A stretch of 64,000 bases of DNA from JACRAV01 sp964571235. GTDB taxonomy: Bacteria; Zixibacteria; MSB-5A5; GN15; FEB-12. Positions 17,086-26,259 of the stretch are shown piece after piece (positions within the stretch are counted from its first letter, which is position 1; each line of letters begins with the position of its first letter). The position numbers and the translations under genes are program-made. The notes under the pieces are model-generated. The model saw only the letters and a list, made by a program, of their open reading frames with translations. It was not told where the DNA came from and did not search any database. Location of the stretch: contig CAZNAI010000004.1 of NCBI GenBank assembly GCA_964571235.1, positions 372,001 through 436,000 on the forward strand. Direction: 5' to 3'.

Positions 17086-18693
17086 ATGTCCAAAACGACC
17101 CTTGCCTCGCCCGCTACCAAAACAACAGTCACTCGGCCGGCCGAAAACCCAAATCAGCAAATCTCGTCGGCGCTTGACGGGTCGGACTACCGACGCGGAT
17201 ACGAACTTCTATCCCAAAAGATACTTAGCGGCGGTGCGACGCCTTCCGATCAGATACTGGCCGGAGTACTGGCCTTACAACTTGAGAAAGAAGAATCGGC
17301 CTGCGCTCACTTTACCGCGGCGCTGGCTATCCAGCCGGAGAACTCCGACGCTTTGTACAATCTCGCGCTCATGGCGATGGCCAATCAGGACCCCAATTCG
17401 GCAATAAAGTACTTCGAGCATATCCGGCACAATGAGCCGTCGAATGCCTCCATTTACAATGATCTTGGGGTGGCCTATCTCGAAGCTGGTCGTCTCGCCC
17501 GAGCGCTAACGATGCTTCGTCACGCGCTTGTTCTCGATCCCAATTTCAGGGCGGCAAGAAACACGGCGATGGAAATCTGTCTGGCAAACAATTGGCACAA
17601 TACCGCACAGAGCATTCTAAGTGTTTCGCCAACTGACACGTGTACTTCCGTTACGATAGCTGAAATCAGCCGGTGGCGCCAGGTAGTGGGCGATTCGGCT
17701 GGCCCGACCAGTCTGTTGACGCGCGGGTCGAGTCTGCGCGGAAAGAAGATCGCGATCTTTGCCTCTCACGATGCCTTCATCAAAGATATAGCGGCGGACT
17801 TGGCCAACGACAATCAGGTGCGGAAATTCGATGGGGAGAGTCTGGAGCGTCTGCAGGACTTACTTCGCTGGGCGGATATCGCCTGGTTTGAGTGGTGCGA
17901 TCAACTCCTCATTGCCGCGACCACCCTCCCGAAATCTTGTACGATAGTCTGTCGTTTACATAGTTACGAAGCCTTTACCGAAATGCCGGGCCAGGTCGAC
18001 TGGTCAAAAGTTGATCAGGTCGTTTTTGTGAATCAATCGGTTCGGGAATTGGTCGGACCGCGCATACCGTCCACTGTCCCTACCACTATTATATACAACG
18101 GCGTGGACCTGGGCCGTTTCGCCCTGCCGACTGACAAACCGACCACCAAGAAAATTGGATCGGTGGGGTACATCAATTATAAAAAGAACCCGGCTTTACT
18201 TCTGTACGCCTTCGAAAAGATCTACCGCCACGATTCGAGTTACACACTTCATATCGCCGGGCAACATCAGGACCCGCGCATTGAATTGTACATGAACAAC
18301 TATCTCAGGCGCCATCCGCTCCCCGTCTCCTTCGACGGTTGGGTCAACGACATGCCGGCCTGGTATCACGACAAACAATTTGTCATTTCGACCTCGCTGT
18401 TTGAGTCGTTCCATTATTCAATTGCCGAAGGAATGGCCTGCGGTTGCCTACCTCTCGTTCACGATTGGTACGGGGCTGACTACCTCTATCCACATAAGAG
18501 CCTGTTTGGTGATCCGGATTCGTGCTTCAAACTAGTGAAAGCGTATGAGTCCGCCGATCTGGCAAAAGTGCGAAAGGAAAACCGCCAGTTCATTGCAGAA
18601 CGATACGACCAAAGTACCAAAGTCTTTGAAATCCGAGCGCTCTTGGCATCGCTTGCTGAAAAATCCCAAGCTGTATCGTTGCCAACGCTATGA
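17086..18693 (+). CDS. TPR-GT4 glycosyltransferase fusion, candidate flagellin modifier
   Basis: I prefer the ATG at 17086, which has AGGAAG upstream, over a TTG at 17044; 535 residues. The N-terminal part (about 20-175) is TPR-like, with SDALYNLALMAMANQDPNSA and NDLGVAYLEAGRLARAL. The C-terminal part is a GT-B glycosyltransferase of group 1: IYNGVDLGRFALP, a HIAGQHQDPRIE segment and SLFESFHYSIAEGMACGCLP with the donor-binding Glu. The stop overlaps the next TPR-glycosyltransferase gene (ATGA). Its position between fliW and flagellin suggests O-glycosylation of flagellin, with TPRs contacting the acceptor. This role is inferred. Confidence 0.85.
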   Translation: MSKTTLASPATKTTVTRPAENPNQQISSALDGSDYRRGYELLSQKILSGGATPSDQILAGVLALQLEKEESACAHFTAALAIQPENSDALYNLALMAMANQDPNSAIKYFEHIRHNEPSNASIYNDLGVAYLEAGRLARALTMLRHALVLDPNFRAARNTAMEICLANNWHNTAQSILSVSPTDTCTSVTIAEISRWRQVVGDSAGPTSLLTRGSSLRGKKIAIFASHDAFIKDIAADLANDNQVRKFDGESLERLQDLLRWADIAWFEWCDQLLIAATTLPKSCTIVCRLHSYEAFTEMPGQVDWSKVDQVVFVNQSVRELVGPRIPSTVPTTIIYNGVDLGRFALPTDKPTTKKIGSVGYINYKKNPALLLYAFEKIYRHDSSYTLHIAGQHQDPRIELYMNNYLRRHPLPVSFDGWVNDMPAWYHDKQFVISTSLFESFHYSIAEGMACGCLPLVHDWYGADYLYPHKSLFGDPDSCFKLVKAYESADLAKVRKENRQFIAERYDQSTKVFEIRALLASLAEKSQAVSLPTL

Positions 18694-21341
18694 GCCCAAA
18701 GAAAGACAAGCGGTCGCAATCCCGAGAGGGAAAGCGCATGAGCAAAGACGTGTCTCGTGTACGCGGCCCCAAGAACAACCCCGCCGAGATTCTCGCGCAC
18801 GCGGTTGGGCTGTACCTGGCCGGTAGCGAAGCTGAACTGTGCTCGGCGTTGGAGCCGCTGTCCAACTGTAAAGAGAAACTTAGTCTCCGCGAACTGGCCG
18901 CTTTCTTGTCGCTCTCGGGCCTGGGCTCTGCGCACACAAATAAACTGATCGATGCCGAGTCTGCGGCATTAGAACTGTCGCAACTCACGCCAAACTCCCC
19001 CGACCCGTGGTTTGTGCTGACATTCGTGCATCTCTCCATGCGCGAGTACACCAAAGCTATTGAGGCGGGAGAAAAATACCGGCGAGTAATAGAGCATTCC
19101 GGCGGCCCAGCCGAACCCAATTTCTGCTCGGGCGAACAACACCACTCCCAAGTCCTCAATATGATGGCCGTGGCGGGCAAAGAGTCGGGGAAGGTCGACG
19201 ACGCAATCGCATACTACCAACTGTCTATTGCTGTTGATCCGGGGAATCATCTCCCATATTTGAATCTGGCCACTCTGTTGACCAGCATCGGTGATCGGGC
19301 GCAAGCACGCCAAACCGTGTCGCGTGGCTTGAAACAGGCACGGCAGGTTCATGAACTCAGATTGCTCGAGCAGTCGGTAACGGCCGGGGGGACCGTTTCC
19401 GCCTGCATGATTGTGAAAAACGAGCAAGACTTGTTGGGCGATTGCCTGGCTTCGATACGGGATTGGGTTGACGAAATCATCGTTGTCGATACCGGATCGT
19501 CCGATGGAACTGTCAAAATTGCGGAAAGCTACGGCGCACGAGTCTATCATCATCCGTGGGAGGGTGACTTTTCCAAAGCGCGTAATCAGTCGCTCTCGTA
19601 TGCGACTTGCGACTGGATTTTCATCATTGATGCCGACGAGCGCATTTACTCTGATGATGTCCCGCATCTGCAGAAATTGCTCAAAGACGAGCGGGCCCAG
19701 GTGATTTCGATCAACGTCTATAATGTCTACGGCGACGGCGACACCGGAGTCACTTTTCTGCCGTCGACACGGCTGTTTCGACGTTCTCTCGGTCTGCGCT
19801 ACGATGGGATTGTCCACAATGTTCTTGTCTATTCCGAAACCCAGCCTATTCTACGAACGGGGATCCGCCTCCGGCATCTTGGATATGGCCTCGACAAAGA
19901 AAAAATGCGGAAGAAGTTCGCCCGCTCAAAAGAGCTACTTGAAAAACAGCTGGCTGAAGCGCCCGATAACGCCTTCGCGCTGTTCAACTACGCCCAGCTC
20001 CTGAGAGGCCAGCAAACCAATGATCCCAACGAAAATTCGAAACTGATCATAGGGTCCGCGGAGAAGGCAATCGCGCTGACCAATCCAAGTGACGTTACGG
20101 AACGGCACATTCACTTGATGTGTCTGGACCAAATCGGGTGGACTCATTTTCGTTTGGGAGAATATCAGAAGGCGGATGAATTTGCTAACCGGGCTCTTTC
20201 GCACAAGCCGAATTACCTCGACCCTCTTTTGCTCTTAGCGCACAGCGCGGCACGCCGACAGGAGTACGCACTGGCGAAAACTCGGTATGCCGACTACTTG
20301 AAAGCCCAGGGCGAGTACGATCCGACTCGTGAGACGGACAATATCATCATGCTCCATGTCGACAGTCGGGTGACTGCCTGGTACAGCATGGGCATGATCG
20401 CAGAAATTGACAGCGACTTCGAGACCGCCCGCAAATATTACGAGCAGGTGGTTGCAAAAGACCCGAACTACCTTGAAACCAATGCCCATCTGGGGCGGCT
20501 GGCCCTCAAGCGTGACGATCTGCCCTCGGCGGAGAAATGGTATCGGCGCCAAATCGAATCGCATCCGGAATCTATCGACGGGTATCGCCAATTGGGAAGC
20601 GTGCTGTTGCTGGCGGGGAACGCGGCGAGTGCATCTGAAATTTTCGCTCAAGGCTTGAGAATAAACGGAAACGACAAAGAGTGCCTTGTCGGGCTTGCTC
20701 GTGCAAAGAAACTGGTTGGAGACATTCCCGGCGCCGTCATTCTTGCCCAGCGGGCAGTGAAAGCAGATTCAGAAGACAGACAGGCGAACCGTGTGCTGGC
20801 CGATGTCCTCTATCAAGCAGGGCGATTTGAGGAGGCGATGGAAACCCTCGATCGGCTTTTGGCCGTCGACCCCAACGACGTAGAATCACTGAACGATCTC
20901 GGCAATTGCTGTTTCAAGTTGAAACGATTCGCCGAGGCCGAATCATACTATCAACAAGTACTGACGAGCAAACATCTGGGAATTTCGGCGCTCCTCAATA
21001 TTGGCCTGGCGCAAGTGAATCAGGGTAGGTTGGCGGAGGCAAACCAATCGCTGAGTCGGTATCTCGTCGCAACCGGAGATGACTTAAATGTCATCAACAT
21101 ATTGGCGGACATCAGTTTTCGCATGAATGAGTTTCCCGAATCGCTCGGGCATCTGGAAAAAATTCTCAAATCTCAGCCCGATAATCTGGGCGCTTTGCTC
21201 ATGCTTTCGGACTGCTATCTCAATTTGGGACATCGGGATTCCGCAATTATAGGATATCGCCGGATTCTAAAGCTAGATCCCACATTCGCCCCCGCCGAGC
21301 AAAGACTGGCCGGTCTAGCCGCGCCAGTGTCGTCCCGGTAG
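18690..21341 (+). CDS. TPR-GT2 glycosyltransferase fusion, candidate flagellin modifier
   Basis: The 883-residue protein overlaps the previous gene by ATGA. Residues about 30-225 look TPR-like. Residues about 230-330 form a GT-A fold of family 2: VSACMIVKNEQDLLGDCL, EIIVVDTGSSDGTVKIAE, DFSKARNQSLSYATCDWIF and the DxD-like IIDADER. A long C-terminal array of TPR units follows to the end (for example GDIPGAVILAQRAVKADSED; NDLGNCCFKLKRFAEAESYY). No membrane segment is visible, so it should be cytoplasmic. Paired with the upstream GT4 and next to flagellin, it may build or extend a filament glycan. The substrate is unknown. Confidence 0.85.
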   Translation: MSPKKDKRSQSREGKRMSKDVSRVRGPKNNPAEILAHAVGLYLAGSEAELCSALEPLSNCKEKLSLRELAAFLSLSGLGSAHTNKLIDAESAALELSQLTPNSPDPWFVLTFVHLSMREYTKAIEAGEKYRRVIEHSGGPAEPNFCSGEQHHSQVLNMMAVAGKESGKVDDAIAYYQLSIAVDPGNHLPYLNLATLLTSIGDRAQARQTVSRGLKQARQVHELRLLEQSVTAGGTVSACMIVKNEQDLLGDCLASIRDWVDEIIVVDTGSSDGTVKIAESYGARVYHHPWEGDFSKARNQSLSYATCDWIFIIDADERIYSDDVPHLQKLLKDERAQVISINVYNVYGDGDTGVTFLPSTRLFRRSLGLRYDGIVHNVLVYSETQPILRTGIRLRHLGYGLDKEKMRKKFARSKELLEKQLAEAPDNAFALFNYAQLLRGQQTNDPNENSKLIIGSAEKAIALTNPSDVTERHIHLMCLDQIGWTHFRLGEYQKADEFANRALSHKPNYLDPLLLLAHSAARRQEYALAKTRYADYLKAQGEYDPTRETDNIIMLHVDSRVTAWYSMGMIAEIDSDFETARKYYEQVVAKDPNYLETNAHLGRLALKRDDLPSAEKWYRRQIESHPESIDGYRQLGSVLLLAGNAASASEIFAQGLRINGNDKECLVGLARAKKLVGDIPGAVILAQRAVKADSEDRQANRVLADVLYQAGRFEEAMETLDRLLAVDPNDVESLNDLGNCCFKLKRFAEAESYYQQVLTSKHLGISALLNIGLAQVNQGRLAEANQSLSRYLVATGDDLNVINILADISFRMNEFPESLGHLEKILKSQPDNLGALLMLSDCYLNLGHRDSAIIGYRRILKLDPTFAPAEQRLAGLAAPVSSR

Positions 21342-21395
21342 AATTGCCTGCCCGGCACTGCCTGCGGCCCTGTGCAAATTTTGTCAGGCGCCCTC

Positions 21396-21422
21396 TCAAG
21401 TTTGATAAGCAGTTGCCGATCA
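21396..21422 (+). promoter_or_regulatory. Sigma-28 (FliA) promoter of the flagellin gene
   Basis: The -35 TCAAGTTT (21396-21403) and -10 GCCGATCA (21415-21422) are separated by exactly 11 bases. They match the consensus TAAAGTTT-N11-GCCGATAA at 14 of 16 positions. Transcription should start near 21430, leaving a leader of about 200 bases before the flagellin ATG. Confidence 0.78.
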
Positions 21423-21453
21423 ATACCCCATAAGAACGATTGAAGAGAACTGT

Positions 21454-21603
21454 ATGAAACGTGAAACGACAAGTTCGCGAAGGAGGGGATTGCCAGCACG
21501 CGCAATCAACCAGCGGCGCCGATTGGACTTTGGCCCTGCTTACGTAACGACATTGGAAGTGACGCAGTCAACAACGCAACGAAAACGGGACAAGGAATCC
21601 TGA
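21454..21603 (+). CDS. Possible 49-codon leader ORF in the flagellin 5' region
   Basis: An ATG at 21454 opens a 49-residue frame that runs to TGA at 21601-21603, ending inside the candidate CsrA hairpin region and 25 bases before the flagellin ATG. It encodes a basic peptide starting MKRETTSSRRRGLP. It lies downstream of the sigma-28 promoter and has a weak purine-rich site (GAAGAGAA) upstream. Nothing homologous is recognised. It could be a regulatory leader peptide or chance. Confidence 0.25.
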   Translation: MKRETTSSRRRGLPARAINQRRRLDFGPAYVTTLEVTQSTTQRKRDKES

Positions 21604-21622
21604 ATACATTCCAAGGAGGAAT
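21594..21622 (+). promoter_or_regulatory. Candidate CsrA-controlled hairpin switch at the flagellin ribosome site
   Basis: GGAAT (21594-21598), ATTCC (21608-21612) and a second GGAAT (21618-21622) can form either of two exclusive hairpins. In the second, the loop is AAGGA (21613-21617), a CsrA-type GGA loop that is also the ribosome site AAGGAGG. An upstream ACAAGGA (21591-21596) is a second likely CsrA site. This resembles the two-site arrangement known for Bacillus hag. Confidence 0.55.
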
Positions 21623-21628
21623 TGACGC

Positions 21629-23815
21629 ATGTCACTTCGAATCAATCACAATTTGGCGGCCCTAAACGCCAATCGTAACCTGAAGCTCACTTCGAGCATG
21701 CTGACCAACTCGATGCAGAAGCTGTCGAGTGGATACCGCATTAACCAGGCGTCGGATGATCCGGCCGGCTTGGTGATTTCCGAACAGTTTCGGGCACAGA
21801 TCGCCGGTTTGAACCGCGCGGTCCAGAACTCAGAAGGTTCCATCAGCATGGTGCAAACCGCTGAAGGCGCTCTTTCTGAAATCAATAACCTGTTGACCTC
21901 GATGCGCGAACTGGCTATCCACGCCGCCAACGAAGGATTCAACGATGTCGATCAGCTCGCCGCTGATCAGGCGGAAATTGCGAACGCGATCAAGACGATC
22001 GACCGTATCGCCGCCAACACCCAGTTCGGAACCAAGAAGATTCTGGACGGCTCCAAAGACAACATTGCGACCATTACCAGTGCCAATACTTCGGGCCTGG
22101 GAATCAAGCAGTCAAATCTGAAGACCGGCCAGCACTCGGTAACCGCGACCAAAACCGCCGACCCGAATGCCACCTTGAATACCACATCGCTTGGTCTGTC
22201 TCTGACCAATACCGACGGCGACCCGTACAATCTTTCCGAAAAGATTCATAATGTCGACGTCGTGCAGGCGTCCGATGTTGCCAAGAAGACCTCCGGCGCT
22301 ATTTCGCTGGCCGACGCTTTTGGCAATAACATGGTAATCGCCGCTACCGCGACGGTTGCTATGCTGAGTTCCGCCGCGACGATGAGTGCCGCGACTGCTT
22401 CGCATGCCGGTACGTATACGTTTACCCTGAATTATCAGGAAAATGGCGAATCTCCGACCGGTAACCAGACTCTGTCAGTGGCCGTTGAAGTTGGTGACAC
22501 TGCCGCTACTCTGGCCACCAAGTTGCAGACACAGATTAACCTCAATACCGCCCTGGCTGGTAAAGTCGTTGCGACCGGAACCGCCAACGGTGCTCTCCGC
22601 ATCAAAGCCGCGAACGCCGGCGCCCAGTATTCAGTGCAGGCCCAGGCGACCTCGGATGATGCCGCTACCTCATGGTTCTCAGTTGCCACTGGTTCCAGCC
22701 GCGGTTCTTCGGCAAACCTTTTGAGCTTCACGGTCAACACCGACAAATACGCCAATCGTACCGGCGTTGCGACGGTGGCCGCGAACACGTACTCGACTCT
22801 CTCATCGCTTGTCACAGCGATCAACTCGGCTCTCGGTACCAGCGCCGCCGGTAACGGCGGATTTGGCACCGTGTCCGGTAGCACGACCGTTCAGAACGTT
22901 TCCGCCACACTTGTGAACTCCAACCAGATCCAGTTTGCGACCGCCGACGAGGGATCGTATTACTCGATTAAGATGGAAGCTGGCGCCGCTGGCACCGGAA
23001 ACCTCCGCAATGTGCTCAAGCTGACCGATGACTCATTGGCCACCAATGGTACAGATGCGTTGGTTTCCTTCGACGGCTACACCAACACGATCGACAAAGT
23101 GAAGTACGCCTCGACTGGCGCGTACACACTCTGGAACAAGGCGCTCAACGCCTCCGGCCGTGGCTCCATCGACATGACGGTTGCCACCGCCCAGAATGGT
23201 ATCAACGTTGGTAACCTCTTGCTTGACGCTAAAGCGGCCAAGTTCGACGTCCGTTTGGACGGCGGCCCGGCCACTTCCGTGTCTGCAGGTTTGAACGCGA
23301 CCGTGTTCAATGCCGATCGTTCGCAGTCTCTCATCATGAACTATGCGCTGACCTCACAGGGCGGCACCGAGACGATTAACAACACCGATCAGTCGCTGGT
23401 CTTCCAGATCGGCGCCAACGTCGGCCAGACCGCCTCGATCGCGATCCGGTCAATCGGCTCGTCCTCGCTGGGTAAGAACCTCCCGGGCAACTCGTTCTCG
23501 TCGCTCTCCAAGATCGATGTGACGACCGTCCAGGGCGCTCAGGATGCGCAGTCGATCATTGATTCCGCCATTAACGAAATCTCGACTACCCGTGGCACGC
23601 TCGGAAGCTTCCAGAAGAATACTCTGGAATCCAACTTGCGTAACCTCCGGATCGCCGCTCAGAACCTGACGGCTTCCGAGTCGCAGATTCGTGATACCGA
23701 TATGGCCGAAGAGATGTCGGAATTCACCAAGAACCAGATTCTGGTTCAGGCCGGTACTGCTATGTTGGCCCAGGCCAACCAGCTCGGTCAGGTGGTTCTG
23801 TCCCTCTTCCAGTAA
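21629..23815 (+). CDS. fliC: Flagellin, large form
   Basis: The 728-residue protein has highly conserved ends. The N-terminal D0/D1 has SLRINHNLAALNANRNL, SSGYRINQASDDPAGLVIS and TAEGALSEINNLLTSMRELA. The C-terminal D1/D0 has RGTLGSFQKNTLESNLRNL, IRDTDMAEEMSEFTKNQIL and ends GQVVLSLFQ. The middle, about residues 170-620, is a Thr/Ala/Ser/Asn-rich outer domain, so this is larger than the usual 300-500 residue flagellins. It has its own sigma-28 promoter, strong ribosome site and terminator. Many surface Ser/Thr residues make it a plausible substrate for the two upstream glycosyltransferases. Confidence 0.98.
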   Translation: MSLRINHNLAALNANRNLKLTSSMLTNSMQKLSSGYRINQASDDPAGLVISEQFRAQIAGLNRAVQNSEGSISMVQTAEGALSEINNLLTSMRELAIHAANEGFNDVDQLAADQAEIANAIKTIDRIAANTQFGTKKILDGSKDNIATITSANTSGLGIKQSNLKTGQHSVTATKTADPNATLNTTSLGLSLTNTDGDPYNLSEKIHNVDVVQASDVAKKTSGAISLADAFGNNMVIAATATVAMLSSAATMSAATASHAGTYTFTLNYQENGESPTGNQTLSVAVEVGDTAATLATKLQTQINLNTALAGKVVATGTANGALRIKAANAGAQYSVQAQATSDDAATSWFSVATGSSRGSSANLLSFTVNTDKYANRTGVATVAANTYSTLSSLVTAINSALGTSAAGNGGFGTVSGSTTVQNVSATLVNSNQIQFATADEGSYYSIKMEAGAAGTGNLRNVLKLTDDSLATNGTDALVSFDGYTNTIDKVKYASTGAYTLWNKALNASGRGSIDMTVATAQNGINVGNLLLDAKAAKFDVRLDGGPATSVSAGLNATVFNADRSQSLIMNYALTSQGGTETINNTDQSLVFQIGANVGQTASIAIRSIGSSSLGKNLPGNSFSSLSKIDVTTVQGAQDAQSIIDSAINEISTTRGTLGSFQKNTLESNLRNLRIAAQNLTASESQIRDTDMAEEMSEFTKNQILVQAGTAMLAQANQLGQVVLSLFQ

Positions 23816-23833
23816 TACCGAAGTACCTTGGGA

Positions 23834-23867
23834 ATCGGGGGAGCGTAAAGCTCCCCCGATCCTTTCT
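23834..23867 (+). terminator. Rho-independent terminator of flagellin
   Basis: Perfect 11-base arms (ATCGGGGGAGC and its complement) around GTAAA are followed by CCTTTCTT, 18 bases after the flagellin stop. Partial readthrough into fliD is possible, since no clear separate fliD promoter is seen in the remaining 40 bases. Confidence 0.92.
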
Positions 23868-23904
23868 TCGAAGACAGTGACGTCAGACTGAAAATAGGAT
23901 TGTT

Positions 23905-26244
23905 ATGGCAGGAACCTCGAACATCAACGGCCTCGTCTCCGGTCTCGATACTACCACCATCATAGAAACACTGCTCCAATTGGAGCGTCGCCCCGCGGTC
24001 ATTCTCGAAGCCGAACAACAAGAAAAGACAAATATCGTATCGGCGCTCAAAGCGCTCCAGGCAAAGCTGGTGGCGCTGGCGGCCGATGTCGCCTCGCTTA
24101 CTCGCCGTTCCACCTATGAAACTTCTTCCGTGAGCGTCTCCGACGAAGATGTGCTGACTGCTACATCGGCGGGACAGGGTGTCGCAGGATCGTATGACAT
24201 TCGTGTCTTGTCGCTCGCCCGCAATCATCAGATCGCCAGTCAGGGGTTCGCTGACCAGTCGTCGGCACTGCTTGGCACGGGAACGGTAGTCATTTCCGTT
24301 GGCACCGGCTCAGCACGCACGTTCACCGTTGATTCGTCAAACAACTCGCTCACCGGCCTTAAAAACGCCATCAACAGTGCCAATATGGGCGTGACTGCAT
24401 CAATAGTGAGCGATGGCTCTACATCAAAGTCGTACCGGTTGATCCTGACGGCAAACAATCCGGGCGCGGCCAATTCACTAAAAATCACGAGCAGTTTGAC
24501 CGGCGGCACTAATCTGAATTACTCGACTCCCACTTTTGATGCCCCAGAGTGGGTTTCAAAGAATTCCAGTTCGACCTCGCAAATTTCACTCGGACCGACC
24601 TCGTCATTTAGCGGGACGACAAACAAAATCTACACGTTCACCGTGGCGGGGACAGGTACGAAGACAATCGGAACCGACAACGTCACGATCAACTGGACCG
24701 ACGGCACCAATTCCGGTTCAGTGGTGGTCAGTCAGGCCGATACCGAAGTCGATTTGGCCGTACCGGGAGCGCAGGGACTCAAGCTAAGCTTCGGATCAGG
24801 AAAACTCGTTGCCGGCGACTCGTTTCAAGTGCAGACGTTTGCTCCGACATTGCAGACAGCCGCCGACGCAAAGGTGACTATCGGGAGCAACGATGGATCG
24901 GGCTCGCCCATTATTGTAACCTCGACGACCAACATCCTCGCCGACGCCATTCCGGGAGTAAAGCTCACTTTGAAGAAAGTGACCGATACCGATTCGCCGG
25001 TTACAGTGACGACCGACTTCAATGTCTCCGGGATCAAAGATAAGCTCAGCGCCTTCATCAAAAGCTATAACGATGTCAAAGACTACATCGACAAGCAAAA
25101 CAAGTACGACAAGGATGCCACTACCGTAGGTATCCTCTTCGGCGAGAGTTCGCTGTTTACGATGCAGGAAACACTGTCGCGGGCCATAACGTCGACCGTA
25201 CCGGGAATTGACAGCAAATATCGGCAATTGACCACACTTGGAATTCGCACCGGTCTCGACGGCAAACTCCTATTCAGTGACCCATCCAAACTTGAAACTG
25301 CCCTGCGCACCGACCCCAACGCGGTGATCAATCTGCTTGCAAGCGGCGGACAGGCATCGTCGAATAAGATAGAGTTCGTCTCTTCGAGCGCGAAGACCAA
25401 GTCCGGCACCGATTATGTCGTTGACATATTATCGGCGGCCACCCAGGGAAGATTTCAGGCGAAAAATATCAACAATCCCGGCTCTACGCCGCTTACTCTC
25501 ACCGCCACCAACAACCGGATCAAATTGAGTATCAACGAGACATCATCCGACGAGATGATTCTGGAGGCGAAAACATACGGCTCGACAGAGGAACTCGTAG
25601 AGGAGATTCAATCAAAGATCAACGCCGATGCCAAAATCGGTTCGATGGGAGTGAAAGTCAGTTGGGTCACCTCGTCGGCGACTGAAGGTCACCTCGAATT
25701 CACCAACTCACTCTATGGGTCAACATCAACGATCAATCTTGGCGCTGGCGTGACCAACCAAGCCCACGTCGTCTTGGGTCTTGCCCAAGGGGAGAGCATC
25801 GCCGGCATCGACGTTCAGGGCACGATCAACGGCGAAAAGGCAGACGGAAAGGGGCAGACGCTGACCGGTAAGTCGGGAAATAAAACAACCGACGGCCTCG
25901 TGCTCAAGGTTTCGCTTGGCACATTCGACGTCAAGTCTGGTCAGGATGGCACGGTCTCGGTGACCAAAGGCGTTGCCTCTCGGTTGACGGAGGCGCTTGA
26001 CTCCATCACCAAGTCATCCGACGGATTTATCGACCGCCGAATTTCGAGCTACCAGGTGCAGATCAACGGAGTCAAAGAACGAATTGCAGATATTGACGCC
26101 TTCTTAGTCCTCAGGAAAGAAGACCTCACCAAGAAATTTACTGCTATGGAAGCGGCGCTGGGACAACTCAATGCGCAAAGCACCTGGCTGACCAACGCTA
26201 TCAGCGGACTAAACAACAATTACATAAACCGATCATCACGTTAG
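23905..26244 (+). CDS. fliD: Filament cap and flagellin-folding protein FliD
   Basis: The 779-residue protein is much longer than the 468-residue E. coli FliD. The N-terminus NINGLVSGLDTTTIIETLL is the FliD_N signature. A flagellin-IN-like stretch follows near residue 130 (RTFTVDSSNNSLTGLKNAIN). The C-terminal part has LSAFIKSYNDVKDYIDKQ near 380 and finishes KFTAMEAALGQLNAQSTWL, typical of FliD_C. The added length is a Thr/Ser-rich middle, matching the enlarged flagellin and FlgL. An AGGAT ribosome site precedes the ATG. fliS follows after 15 bases. Confidence 0.96.
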   Translation: MAGTSNINGLVSGLDTTTIIETLLQLERRPAVILEAEQQEKTNIVSALKALQAKLVALAADVASLTRRSTYETSSVSVSDEDVLTATSAGQGVAGSYDIRVLSLARNHQIASQGFADQSSALLGTGTVVISVGTGSARTFTVDSSNNSLTGLKNAINSANMGVTASIVSDGSTSKSYRLILTANNPGAANSLKITSSLTGGTNLNYSTPTFDAPEWVSKNSSSTSQISLGPTSSFSGTTNKIYTFTVAGTGTKTIGTDNVTINWTDGTNSGSVVVSQADTEVDLAVPGAQGLKLSFGSGKLVAGDSFQVQTFAPTLQTAADAKVTIGSNDGSGSPIIVTSTTNILADAIPGVKLTLKKVTDTDSPVTVTTDFNVSGIKDKLSAFIKSYNDVKDYIDKQNKYDKDATTVGILFGESSLFTMQETLSRAITSTVPGIDSKYRQLTTLGIRTGLDGKLLFSDPSKLETALRTDPNAVINLLASGGQASSNKIEFVSSSAKTKSGTDYVVDILSAATQGRFQAKNINNPGSTPLTLTATNNRIKLSINETSSDEMILEAKTYGSTEELVEEIQSKINADAKIGSMGVKVSWVTSSATEGHLEFTNSLYGSTSTINLGAGVTNQAHVVLGLAQGESIAGIDVQGTINGEKADGKGQTLTGKSGNKTTDGLVLKVSLGTFDVKSGQDGTVSVTKGVASRLTEALDSITKSSDGFIDRRISSYQVQINGVKERIADIDAFLVLRKEDLTKKFTAMEAALGQLNAQSTWLTNAISGLNNNYINRSSR

Positions 26245-26259
26245 GATTCCGGCACCTCG

